The notes beneath the pieces were generated by a model. That model made no database searches. It saw only the letters and a list, made by a program, of their open reading frames with translations, and had not been told where the DNA came from. Both the position numbers and the translations under genes were made by a program. From contig PXSZ01000005.1 of the NCBI GenBank assembly GCA_003023105.1, positions 10,075-19,115 of the forward strand: a stretch of 9,041 bases of DNA. Reading direction: 5' to 3'. Positions 1 to 8,899 of this stretch are shown one piece after another (within the stretch, counting starts at the first letter, position 1; each line of letters begins with the position of its first letter). Source of the stretch: Bacteroidetes bacterium QH_10_64_37. Its GTDB lineage: Bacteria; Bacteroidota; Rhodothermia; Rhodothermales; Salinibacteraceae.

Positions 1-809
1 TCCAGCGGCACGAGGGGCCGAAGCTCCGGCGGAATGACCGGGATGACCCGCATGACCATCCACTCGGGCTTGTTGGTGCCCTCCCGGTTCGCCTCGCGGA
101 AGGCTTCCACGACGTTGAGCCGCTTGATGGCCTTGGCCTTCCGCTGCTGGCTCGTCTCGGTCTTGACCTGAAACCGGAGGTCCTGGGCGATCTGGTCGAG
201 CTCAAGACGCTCGAGCATCGTCTCGATCGCCTCGCCCCCAATCATGGCAATAAACTTCTCCGGGTTCTCGTCCTGAAGCTGGTTGTTGTCGTCTCGAATC
301 TGGTAGAGAATCTCATAGTACTCCTCCTCAGTGAGGAGCTGATTCTCCTCCACCCCGAGGCGCTTGGCCGTCCCCGGCTGGATGACGATATAGTTCTCGT
401 AGTAGATCACCTTCTCCAGGTCCTTCGACTTCAGGCCCAGCAGGTGCCCAATCTTGTTGGGCAGCGTCTTGAAGTACCAGATGTGGACCACCGGCACGCT
501 CAGGGAAATGTGCCCCATGCGCTCCCGGCGAACGGCCTTGCGGGTCACCTCCACACCGCACCGGTCGCAGATAATGCCCTTGTACCGGATGCGCTTGTAC
601 TTCCCGCAGTGGCACTCGTAGTCCTTAACCGGGCCGAAAATTTTCTCGCAGAAGAGCCCGCCCATCTCCGGCTTAAACGACCGGTAGTTGATGGTCTCGG
701 GCTTCATCACCTCGCCGTACGACCGCTCCAGGATGTCCTCCGGAGAGGCGAGGCTGATGGTGATGTTGTCGAAATCCGATTTGATCTCCTTGGAATTACC
801 GTACGGCAT
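1..809 (-). CDS. rpoC: DNA-directed RNA polymerase subunit beta' (N-terminal part; runs off window edge)
   Basis: This is the beta' subunit of RNA polymerase, which with beta forms the catalytic cleft. The first 269 residues are visible, and the frame is still open at base 1. It begins [20 protein letters not shown]. The N-terminal zinc-binding domain is intact: C66, C68, C81 and C84 in [19 protein letters not shown] match the four cysteines known in the family. The conserved block [20 protein letters not shown] (98-117) follows, and [15 protein letters not shown] lies at the cut edge, just before the region that leads to the catalytic core. The catalytic NADFDGD motif would be outside the window. 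The ATG at 809 is the conserved start; no Shine-Dalgarno sequence precedes it. It lies 91 bases downstream of rpoB, and that gap is filled by a heptad-repeat element. Cotranscription with rpoB is expected. Confidence 0.98.
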   Translation of the reverse strand, partial: MPYGNSKEIKSDFDNITISLASPEDILERSYGEVMKPETINYRSFKPEMGGLFCEKIFGPVKDYECHCGKYKRIRYKGIICDRCGVEVTRKAVRRERMGHISLSVPVVHIWYFKTLPNKIGHLLGLKSKDLEKVIYYENYIVIQPGTAKRLGVEENQLLTEEEYYEILYQIRDDNNQLQDENPEKFIAMIGGEAIETMLERLELDQIAQDLRFQVKTETSQQRKAKAIKRLNVVEAFREANREGTNKPEWMVMRVIPVIPPELRPLVPL

Positions 810-815
810 ACAAGA

Positions 816-896
816 TTGGGGAGTTTGGATTTTGGAGTTTGGAGTGATTGCGGTTCTGGTCGGGGGAATCCAAAATCCGCAATCGAAAACCCAAAA
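816..896. repeat. Heptad tandem/inverted repeat element between rpoB and rpoC
   Basis: On the plus strand, four 7-bp units run head to tail at 816-843 (TTGGGGA, GTTTGGA, TTTTGGA, GTTTGGA). After a spacer come four units of roughly opposite sense at 869-896 (TCCAAAA, TCCGCAA, TCGAAAA, CCCAAAA). The two halves can pair: GGATTTTGGA at 827-836 is a perfect 10-bp inverted match to 869-878, and GATTGCGG at 846-853 matches 877-884. The element occupies nearly all of the 91-base gap, ending five bases from the rpoB stop and seven from the rpoC start. A related element lies at 8808-8896. What it does is unknown; as RNA it could form a hairpin in the rpoB-rpoC message. Confidence 0.75.
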
Positions 897-900
897 TTTG

Positions 901-4764
<3,864 letters not shown>

Positions 4765-5100
4765 AAGCTAGATAGGAATCGCTGGCGTGAATAGACTACG
4801 TTTGCAGACGTTTAGAGCGCCGGACGGCACGAAAAGAACGAAGCGTACGCGGGGGCGCTCCGAGGCCGTGCACGATCCCGGCACACCGGACAGACTCGGG
4901 GGGCGGGCACTGCGTGGAAGGCGACGATGGATCCACAGCCACTCGGCACATCAACAGCGAGCGCAGCGACCCCCTGCGCACAGGATTGCAGGCTCATTCG
5001 CGAGAATCCACCGGTCAGACTCAAGATGGAGTGGGCGACCGCTGGAGACATCGCCCCAGCATCAGACGCGATCCCTGTCTGGCAGTGGAACCCTGTGAGG

Positions 5101-5142
5101 CAGGACTTCGCCCAAGAAAATGCGCTCAGACAGGACTGCGCC
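5101..5142. repeat. Direct repeat pair, 12-mers with 30-bp period, in the rplL-rpoB gap
   Basis: CAGGACTTCGCC at 5101-5112 recurs as CAGGACTGCGCC at 5131-5142, one mismatch in twelve and a 30-bp period. Both lie in the rpoB leader. They may be an operator-like or RNA feature, or a remnant of local duplication. Confidence 0.5.
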
Positions 5143-5202
5143 TACGGTCGCCGCTGAGGGTTGTTTCAAACTCAATCTCCCTCTTCCCCGTGTCCCGTCG
5201 AT

Positions 5203-5231
5203 AGGGCACAACCTGCCGGGAGGGCACAACC
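5203..5231. repeat. Perfect 11-bp direct repeat, 18-bp period, just after rplL
   Basis: AGGGCACAACC occurs at 5203-5213 and again, identically, at 5221-5231. The copies lie 39-67 bases downstream of the rplL stop in the direction of transcription. The spacing and identity suggest either a tandem binding site or a short duplication; nothing further can be decided from sequence. Confidence 0.55.
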
Positions 5232-5269
5232 GGGGGTGCGCACTTCTTAATACACCAGTCGCTCCCCGT

Positions 5270-5653
5270 CTACTGGAGTTCGACTTCGCCCCCCGCCTCT
5301 TCAATCTGCGCCTTGAGGTCGTCGGCCTCCTCGCGGGAGACTCCTTCCTCCACAGGATTCGGCGCTTCGTCCACGAGCGACTTGGCCTCCTTCAGGCCGA
5401 GTCCCGTGATGGAGCGGACCTCCTTGATGACCTGAATCTTGTTGCCGCCGATACCGGTGAGCACGACGTCAAACACCGTCTGCTCCTCTTCTTCGGCTTC
5501 GCCATCGGCACCGCCTCCGCCATCGGCCGCGACCGCAACGCCCGCCGAGGCCGGCTGGATGTCGTATTCCTCTTCGAGGTGATTCGCAAGCTCATTGGCC
5601 TCCTTGATCGTGAGTCCAACAAGCTGTTCCGCAAGTTCTTCAACGTTAGCCAT
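5270..5653 (-). CDS. rplL: Ribosomal protein bL12 (L7/L12)
   Basis: Stalk protein of the large ribosomal subunit, 127 residues, a normal length. Dimers attach through the N-terminal domain to L10 and recruit translation GTPases through the C-terminal domain. The N-terminal dimerisation region (1-34, [20 protein letters not shown]) leads into a flexible hinge (about 35-58). The usual Ala-rich hinge here becomes Gly-rich and ends in acidic residues (GEAEEEEQ), as in halophiles. The C-terminal domain begins [20 protein letters not shown] (61-80) and contains [16 protein letters not shown] (83-98), the factor-binding surface. The start at [10 protein letters not shown] is set by family alignment; the frame stays open upstream but that extension is not L12-like. 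It follows rplJ after 151 bases. Confidence 0.98.
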   Translation of the reverse strand: MANVEELAEQLVGLTIKEANELANHLEEEYDIQPASAGVAVAADGGGGADGEAEEEEQTVFDVVLTGIGGNKIQVIKEVRSITGLGLKEAKSLVDEAPNPVEEGVSREEADDLKAQIEEAGGEVELQ

Positions 5654-5701
5654 AGGTTCGTAGTGTGGGTTTGTCCTGCGGCGGTCTTTGTCCCGATTAC
5701 T

Positions 5702-5730
5702 GGCAGCCTGTGCCCGGCTACCGTCGGCAC
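5702..5730 (-). promoter_or_regulatory. Possible structured leader before rplL with two competing hairpins
   Basis: In the transcript, GGTAGCC (5722-5716) can pair with GGCTGCC (5708-5702) as a 7-bp stem with one G-U pair and a 7-base loop. A rival 5-bp stem, GTGCC (5730-5726) with GGCAC (5714-5710), uses the loop of the first, so the two exclude each other or form a pseudoknot. The site lies about 50 bases before the rplL start. L12 is needed in several copies per ribosome, so a translation-tuning leader is plausible, but no known family is recognised. Confidence 0.3.
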
Positions 5731-5804
5731 TGCGCCGCGAATTAAGGCGAATGTGTAGTGGTGCACTCCCCGATCGTCCACGGAGGACCGCGGCAACGAC
5801 GGGG

Positions 5805-6341
5805 CTACTCGTCTTCGTCCTCTTCCGCGAGGGATTGGGCAATGCCGGCAAGTCGCTGCCCGGCCCCCTGAAGGCCGCCCACAACGTTCTGGGCCGGGGA
5901 CAGTAGCAGCCCGACAATTTCTCCAAGCAGTTCCTCGCGCGACTTCAAGTCCGCAAGCGTATCGAGCGCTTCCGGATCGTCGTACATCTCCCCCTCGATC
6001 CAGGCCACCTTCAGCTCCGGCCGATCCACGTCCTCGTCTTCGACAAAGTCCTGAATGACGCGGGCCGGCTTCGCCGGGTCCTCGCTGAAGGCCACGGCCG
6101 TGGGCCCCGCAAAAAACTCTTCAAGAGCGTCCTTGCCCTCGATGCGGTCGAGGGCAATGCGGGCCAGGGTGTTTTTGGTGACCTGATACTCGACCCCCGC
6201 CTCGTGGAACCGTCCGCGCAGGTCGTTGGACTGGGCGACGGTCAGGCCTTCGAAATTGGTGAGGTAAAGGATCGGGTACTCGCTGAGCTTTTCCCCGATC
6301 TGGTCGATGATTTCTGCTTTCTCGGCTCGATTCTTCGACAT
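5805..6341 (-). CDS. rplJ: Ribosomal protein uL10
   Basis: Base of the ribosomal stalk, 178 residues; it binds 23S rRNA with its N-terminal domain and carries L12 dimers on its C-terminal helix. Recognisable family features are [16 protein letters not shown] near the N-terminus, [17 protein letters not shown] (26-42), [11 protein letters not shown] (54-64) and [11 protein letters not shown] (76-86). The C-terminal helix (about 136-172, ending [18 protein letters not shown]) is the expected L12-binding arm, with an acidic tail typical of halophilic proteins. The ATG at 6341 (MSKNRAEK) is chosen because the family begins here; the frame is open well upstream but overlaps rplA. It lies 55 bases after rplA and 151 before rplL, the classic L10-L12 pair. 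In E. coli L10 with L12 represses its own message; here only a weak terminator-like hairpin is seen before the start. Confidence 0.97.
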   Translation of the reverse strand: MSKNRAEKAEIIDQIGEKLSEYPILYLTNFEGLTVAQSNDLRGRFHEAGVEYQVTKNTLARIALDRIEGKDALEEFFAGPTAVAFSEDPAKPARVIQDFVEDEDVDRPELKVAWIEGEMYDDPEALDTLADLKSREELLGEIVGLLLSPAQNVVGGLQGAGQRLAGIAQSLAEEDEDE

Positions 6342-6347
6342 GGGATC

Positions 6348-6371
6348 AAAAAAGTAGGTCGGTGTGCAACC
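6348..6371 (-). terminator. Weak terminator/attenuator-like hairpin just before rplJ
   Basis: In the transcript GGTTG (6371-6367) pairs with CGACC (6361-6357), a 5-bp stem with one G-U pair and a CACAC loop. It is followed after three bases by six U residues (6353-6348) and, six bases later, by the rplJ start codon. The stem is weak for a terminator, and the T-run could instead be an A/U-rich initiation region, which is common where Shine-Dalgarno sequences are absent. Confidence 0.3.
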
Positions 6372-6396
6372 AGCGGCAGTGGACCGGACGCAAGCG

Positions 6397-7110
6397 CTAC
6401 CGCACTTCGCTGAGGACGGAGCTGCGGTCAACCGGTATCGGGGGCCCCATCGTGGCCGACAGCGTAATTGAGCGCAGGTAGAGGCCGCTCGCGGAGGCCG
6501 GCCGGAGACGCACCACTTCCCGGAGGAGCGCACGGGCATTCTCGTAAAGCTCCTCGGGGGAGAAGGAGGCCTTTCCGATGGCCGTGTGCAGATTTCCGCT
6601 GCTATCGACGCGAAACTCAATTTTCCCCGCCTTGATCTCCTCAATCGCGTCGGCCAACTCCATCGTCACCGTTCCGCTCTTCGGGTTCGGCATCAGGCCG
6701 CGCGGGCCGAGAATGCGCCCAAGCTGCCCCACCTGTCCCATCACGTCCGGCGTCGCAATGGCGACGTCGAAGTCGAGCCAGTTTTCCTCCTGGATGCGCT
6801 CGATGTATTCGTCGAGTCCCACGTAGTCGGCACCGGCGTCCTCGGCCTCCTGCTGCTTGCCTTCGCTGGCCAGGACGAGCACGGTCACCTCGCGGCCCGT
6901 GCCGTTGGGGAGGGTAATCGACCCGCGCACCATCTGATCGGCGTGCTGCGGATTCACTCCGAGTCGGAGATCCAAATCGATCGATTCGTCAAAGTTGGCG
7001 GTCGCGGTTTCCGTAGCCAGTTCCGCGGCCTCTCGGAGCCTCACAGGCTCGTCCTGCTCGTCGACGAGCTCGTGGGCCGCCCGATATCGTTTTCCTTCAA
7101 TCTTGGCCAT
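6397..7110 (-). CDS. rplA: Ribosomal protein uL1
   Basis: L1 stalk protein of the large subunit, 237 residues (family about 230). It binds 23S rRNA helices 76-78, helps move tRNA out of the E site, and in many bacteria and archaea represses its own mRNA. The start [12 protein letters not shown] is conserved. Domain I contains [20 protein letters not shown] (61-80), and the inserted domain II contains the L1 signature [16 protein letters not shown] (131-146). [20 protein letters not shown] follows, and [16 protein letters not shown] near the C-terminus completes domain I. An acidic N-terminal half ([10 protein letters not shown]) fits a halophile. It starts 126 bases after the rplK stop, and a 45-nt structured element ends 15 bases before its start codon. 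That element resembles the one before rplK, which suggests each gene carries its own control site. Confidence 0.98.
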   Translation of the reverse strand: MAKIEGKRYRAAHELVDEQDEPVRLREAAELATETATANFDESIDLDLRLGVNPQHADQMVRGSITLPNGTGREVTVLVLASEGKQQEAEDAGADYVGLDEYIERIQEENWLDFDVAIATPDVMGQVGQLGRILGPRGLMPNPKSGTVTMELADAIEEIKAGKIEFRVDSSGNLHTAIGKASFSPEELYENARALLREVVRLRPASASGLYLRSITLSATMGPPIPVDRSSVLSEVR

Positions 7111-7125
7111 AGTTGGGTGCGGTTG

Positions 7126-7170
7126 TGCGGTGCGAACGTTCTCCCGATGGCGGTCGGGACAACTCCCGCA
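7126..7170 (-). promoter_or_regulatory. 45-nt structured RNA element before rplA (possible L1 binding site, copy 2)
   Basis: In the transcript the outer stem is TGCGG (7170-7166) with CCGCA (7130-7126). Inside are GTT/AAC (7163-7161 with 7140-7138) and the hairpin CCCGA/TCGGG (7158-7154 with 7147-7143) with a 6-base loop. A 7-base asymmetric loop (GTTCGCA) lies on the 3' side only. The shared segments GCGGGAGT, ATCGGGAG and ACGTT recur in the element before rplK with the same overall fold and length. It ends 15 bases before the rplA start. The L1 link is inference: L1 is known to bind a helix with an asymmetric internal loop in its own mRNA. Confidence 0.55.
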
Positions 7171-7236
7171 TGAGCAATGACTGCGATGGCGATCTTCAAA
7201 ACGACGAGCCCCAATGCCCGAACCGCCGGGAGTCTA

Positions 7237-7677
7237 CTATTCGTGGGCCGGTTTCCCTTCGACGGTGATGCCCATCGACCGGGCCGTTCCGGCCACCATG
7301 CTCGCGCCCTTCTCCACGGTGTGCGCATTCAAGTCCTGAAGCTTCTGCTCAGCGATGTCCAGGCAGTCGTCCCACGTGACCGTACCGGCATCTTCGCGGA
7401 GCGGATCCCCGGCTGCCGTCTCGATGTCGGCCTTCTGTTTCAGAAGCACCGACGCAGGCGGGCTCTTGACGATGAAGTCGAAGGAACGGTCGGCGTAGAC
7501 CGTAATTTCGACCGGCAGGAGCGTGCCCATCCGGTCCTCGGTCCGGGAATTGAACGCCTTGCAGAACTCCATGATGTTGACCCCATGCTGGCCGAGGGCC
7601 GGCCCGATGGGCGGGGCGGGATTGGCCTGCCCCCCTTTGATTTGAAGCTTGATGGTTTGTTCGACCGGTGCTGCCAT
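7237..7677 (-). CDS. rplK: Ribosomal protein uL11
   Basis: Protein of the GTPase-associated centre of the large subunit, 146 residues, normal length. It binds 23S rRNA helices 43-44 with its C-terminal domain and touches elongation factors and stringent factor with the N-terminal domain. The Pro-rich N-terminal signature is clear: [20 protein letters not shown] (9-28), then [15 protein letters not shown] (29-43). The C-terminal RNA-binding domain ends with [12 protein letters not shown], the usual family ending. Start [10 protein letters not shown] is the family start, with no Shine-Dalgarno sequence ahead. It lies 118 bases after nusG; that gap holds a weak terminator-like hairpin and, immediately before the start codon, a 45-nt structured element. 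In E. coli this is where L1 represses the L11-L1 message, so the position matches. Confidence 0.98.
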   Translation of the reverse strand: MAAPVEQTIKLQIKGGQANPAPPIGPALGQHGVNIMEFCKAFNSRTEDRMGTLLPVEITVYADRSFDFIVKSPPASVLLKQKADIETAAGDPLREDAGTVTWDDCLDIAEQKLQDLNAHTVEKGASMVAGTARSMGITVEGKPAHE

Positions 7678-7686
7678 ACGTACGAA

Positions 7687-7731
7687 GGCGGTTCAAACGT
7701 CTCCCGATCACTATCGGGGCAGACTCCCGCC
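7687..7731 (-). promoter_or_regulatory. 45-nt structured RNA element before rplK (possible L1 binding site, copy 1)
   Basis: In the transcript the outer stem is GGCGG (7731-7727) with CCGCC (7691-7687). Inside are GTCT/AGAC (7724-7721 with 7702-7699) and the hairpin CCCGAT-AGTG-ATCGGG (7718-7703), with a 7-base asymmetric loop GTTTGAA on the 3' side. Compared with the copy before rplA, the outer pair G-C is replaced by T-A and the GTCT/AGAC pairing by GTT/AAC, so pairing is kept while bases differ. It ends nine bases before the rplK start codon, close enough to block initiation when bound. Assignment to L1 is by position and known biology, not by a motif search. Confidence 0.6.
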
Positions 7732-7740
7732 GGCTTGTTC

Positions 7741-7766
7741 AAAAAGGACACGAGAATCTCGGGGTC
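7741..7766 (-). terminator. Weak terminator-like hairpin after nusG
   Basis: In the transcript GAC (7766-7764) and CGAG (7761-7758) pair with GTC (7749-7747) and CTCG (7754-7751) around an ATT loop, with a small internal loop, followed after one C by five U residues (7745-7741). It lies 30 bases after the nusG stop. In E. coli transcription partly separates secE-nusG from rplK here. Stem strength is modest, so read-through would be expected. Confidence 0.3.
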
Positions 7767-7795
7767 GCGCGGGCCCAAATCGCAGGGCTAACGCA

Positions 7796-8353
7796 CTATT
7801 CTTCGTGTTCGACCTGCAGGTAATCGAGCTCCACGGGCGTCTTGCGACCAAAGATCGATACCATGACTTTGACCTTCATTTTGTCGGGATAGACATCTTC
7901 GACGATCCCGTTGAAGCTGTCGAATGGGCCGTCCACCACTTTGACTGGATCCCCCATCTTGAAGGGCATCTCGGGCTGCTCGCCCATCTCCTCGGCCCGA
8001 TCCATCTTTCCGAGAATGCGCTTGATCTCCTCCTCCCGAAGTCGGGTCGGGGTGTCCCCGGTGCCGGCCGTCAAAAATCCAATGACCGAGGGCAAGTCTT
8101 CGGCCACGTCCCGAAGCTCGGTGGTCAGCGTGCAGTTGAGAAGGATGTATCCCGGAAAGAAGGTCTTCTCTTTCGTCTTTTTCTCTCCCCCCTTCATTTC
8201 GAAGACCGTCTCCGTCGGAATCAGAATCTCCTCGACGTGATCCTCAAGCCCAAGCCGATCAATTTCACTTTCGAGGTACCGGCGCACTTTCTTCTCGTGG
8301 TTCGAGAAGGTGCGAAGCACATACCACGTGTCGGAATCGGTCTCTTCAGCCAT
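7796..8353 (-). CDS. nusG: Transcription termination/antitermination factor NusG
   Basis: NusG, 185 residues, binds the RNA polymerase clamp and links it to ribosomal protein S10 or to Rho. The NGN domain opens with WYVLRTFSNHEKKVRRYL (10-27). It carries LIPTETVFEMKGGEKKTKEK (44-63), then FFPGYILL (65-72) and PSVIGFLTAGTGDTPTRL (88-105). The C-terminal KOW domain begins at GDPVKVVDGPFDSFNGIVED (134-153) and ends VELDYLQVEHEE. Length and both domains are normal. The start is MAEETDSDTWYV, with an acidic N-terminal tip and no Shine-Dalgarno sequence. It follows secE after 66 bases, the usual secE-nusG pair, and precedes rplK by 118 bases. Confidence 0.98.
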   Translation of the reverse strand: MAEETDSDTWYVLRTFSNHEKKVRRYLESEIDRLGLEDHVEEILIPTETVFEMKGGEKKTKEKTFFPGYILLNCTLTTELRDVAEDLPSVIGFLTAGTGDTPTRLREEEIKRILGKMDRAEEMGEQPEMPFKMGDPVKVVDGPFDSFNGIVEDVYPDKMKVKVMVSIFGRKTPVELDYLQVEHEE

Positions 8354-8392
8354 AGCGAGTGGAGGATGCGTGCAACAGTGGGTGCACGGCCA

Positions 8393-8411
8393 GTGGCGCG
8401 CAACTCGCCAC
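8393..8411 (-). promoter_or_regulatory. Short perfect hairpin between secE and nusG
   Basis: GTGGCG (8411-8406 in the transcript) pairs perfectly with CGCCAC (8398-8393) around a 7-base loop, nine bases after the secE stop. No U-tract follows, so it is not an intrinsic terminator; mRNA stabilisation or a processing site is possible. Chance formation in GC-rich sequence cannot be excluded. Confidence 0.3.
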
Positions 8412-8419
8412 CGAAGGAA

Positions 8420-8605
8420 TTACACCTGATAGAGGATCCTGAGCGTTCTTTGAATCACCTGGTCGGCCAGGAAAATGAAGCCGGAGATCATCAGCGTCGC
8501 GACGATTGTAATGAGCGTGCTACTAATCAGTTCGTCGCGGCTCGGCCAGTTTACCTTTTCCATCTCCGCGACGACGTTCTCCAGATACTCCCAAATCCAG
8601 GTCAT
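8420..8605 (-). CDS. secE: Preprotein translocase subunit SecE
   Basis: Small SecYEG subunit, 61 residues, the short single-span form common outside the enterobacteria. SecE clamps the two halves of SecY in the inner membrane. An N-terminal amphipathic stretch (MTWIWEYLENVVAEMEKV) leads to the conserved cytosolic motif VNWPSRDEL (18-26). One membrane segment follows at about 27-49 (ISSTLITIVATLMISGFIFL and on), then a short tail QRTLRILYQV. The start at 8605 is chosen because the frame continues upstream only into non-conserved sequence and across the tRNA gene. It has no Shine-Dalgarno sequence; TTGCTT directly precedes the ATG. It sits between tRNA-Trp (123 bases upstream) and nusG. Confidence 0.95.
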   Translation of the reverse strand: MTWIWEYLENVVAEMEKVNWPSRDELISSTLITIVATLMISGFIFLADQVIQRTLRILYQV

Positions 8606-8633
8606 AAGCAACAGGTTCGATACCGTGATCGTG

Positions 8634-8651
8634 TCCCGACCACCGTCGGGA
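8634..8651 (-). promoter_or_regulatory. Strong short hairpin in the secE leader
   Basis: TCCCGAC-GGTG-GTCGGGA forms a perfect 7-bp stem with a 4-base loop, ending 28 bases before the secE start. The core CCCGA/TCGGG is the same as in the inner stems of the elements before rplA and rplK, but the flanking conserved segments and outer stem are absent. It could be a related element or a common intergenic palindrome of this genome. No U-tract follows. Confidence 0.4.
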
Positions 8652-8728
8652 TGCGTGCAGGTTGCGAACAACAGCGCCGGTTTCATAGGGGCACCGTATA
8701 CGAAAGCCTTCGGTACCCTCCAGTGCGG

Positions 8729-8802
8729 CACGGACGGGAGGACTCGAACCCCCAACCGGCGGATTTGGAGTCCGCTGCTCTGCCAAATTGAGCTACGCCC
8801 GC
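8729..8802 (-). tRNA. trnW: tRNA-Trp (anticodon CCA)
   Basis: A complete 74-base cloverleaf. The acceptor stem is GCGGGCG with CGTCCGT (two G-U pairs, including G1-U72). The D stem is GCTC/GAGC. The anticodon stem GCGGA/TCCGC closes the loop CTCCAAA, whose CCA anticodon is at 8768-8766. The T stem is GGGGG/CCTCC with loop TTCGAGT. The discriminator base is G73, a known identity base for bacterial TrpRS. The 3' CCA is not encoded; CCG follows instead, so CCA must be added by nucleotidyltransferase. Its place between tuf and secE is a known conserved arrangement. Confidence 0.97.
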
Positions 8803-8807
8803 AGTTC

Positions 8808-8896
8808 GAATTGGGAGTTTGGAGTTCGGAGTGTGGAGTTTGGAATGGAGAGTTTGAAGTGCCCCAATCCGAACCCAAATTCCCAATTCCAAACTC
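8808..8896. repeat. Heptad tandem/inverted repeat element between tuf and tRNA-Trp
   Basis: On the plus strand, 7-bp units run in register from 8810 to 8858: ATTGGGA, GTTTGGA, GTTCGGA, GTGTGGA, GTTTGGA, then the degenerate ATGGAGA and GTTTGAA. From 8866 units of opposite sense follow (AATCCGA, ACCCAAA, TTCCCAA, TTCCAAA). The halves form a long imperfect inverted repeat: 8808-8830 pairs with 8868-8889 with one substitution and one gap, and GAGTTTGGAA at 8836-8845 is a perfect match to 8887-8896. It fills nearly all of the 97-base gap, ending three bases from the tuf stop and five from the tRNA 5' end. It is the same family as 816-896. In RNA it could be a processing hairpin between tuf and the tRNA. 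Confidence 0.75.
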
Positions 8897-8899
8897 GAC

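Larger units (their letters stand above)
4765..5269 (-). other. Long rplL-rpoB intergenic region without a recognisable gene
   Basis: These 505 bases separate rplL from rpoB and form by far the longest gap in the window. Several short open frames of 60-103 codons cross it on both strands, but none has a recognisable product, a consistent start context or conserved-looking composition; they are expected in GC-rich DNA. The region does contain two direct-repeat pairs (5203-5231 and 5101-5142) and an 8-bp inverted pair, CCTGTCTG at 5074-5081 with CAGACAGG at 5127-5134. I see no hairpin followed by a U-tract and no promoter I could defend. In E. coli the matching gap holds an attenuator and an RNase III site, so a long 5' leader or a separate rpoBC promoter is plausible here, but this is inference. 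Confidence 0.6.

Noticed and set aside
484..515. Possible rifampicin-resistance change in rpoB (residue numbers 484-515 of the protein, not bases)
   Set aside because: All the main resistance positions carry the sensitive-type residue, so there is no sequence sign of resistance.
816..896. The heptad arrays as a CRISPR array
   Set aside because: Units are only 7 bp and directly adjacent, without the 20-40 bp repeats and unique spacers of a CRISPR, and the sense reverses halfway.
4765..4860. Promoter-like bits before rpoB (TTCTTTT, TAAACG, TATTCA on the minus strand)
   Set aside because: None fits either the E. coli -35/-10 or the Bacteroidota -33/-7 pattern with correct spacing, so no promoter is called.
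4787..5204. Small open frames of 60-103 codons in the rplL-rpoB gap, on both strands
   Set aside because: They overlap one another in several frames, have no family features, and are Arg/Ser/Pro-rich as expected from random GC-rich DNA. A small peptide cannot be fully excluded.
5270..5926. A longer rplL frame of 218 codons
   Set aside because: The extra N-terminal part overlaps rplJ and is Arg/Ser/Pro-rich, whereas L7/L12 always begins near the [10 protein letters not shown] start at 5653.
5805..6644. A longer rplJ frame of 279 codons
   Set aside because: The added part lies within rplA in another frame and does not resemble L10; MSKNRAEK at 6341 matches the family start.
7649..8791. A 380-codon plus-strand open frame spanning the nusG, secE and tRNA-Trp region
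   Set aside because: It runs antisense through three certain genes, including a tRNA, and its product has no recognisable domain. It is a shadow frame.
8420..8878. A longer, 152-codon version of secE starting near 8878
   Set aside because: The extension would translate the tRNA-Trp gene and the heptad repeat, and SecE homology begins only at the MTWIWEYL start at 8605.
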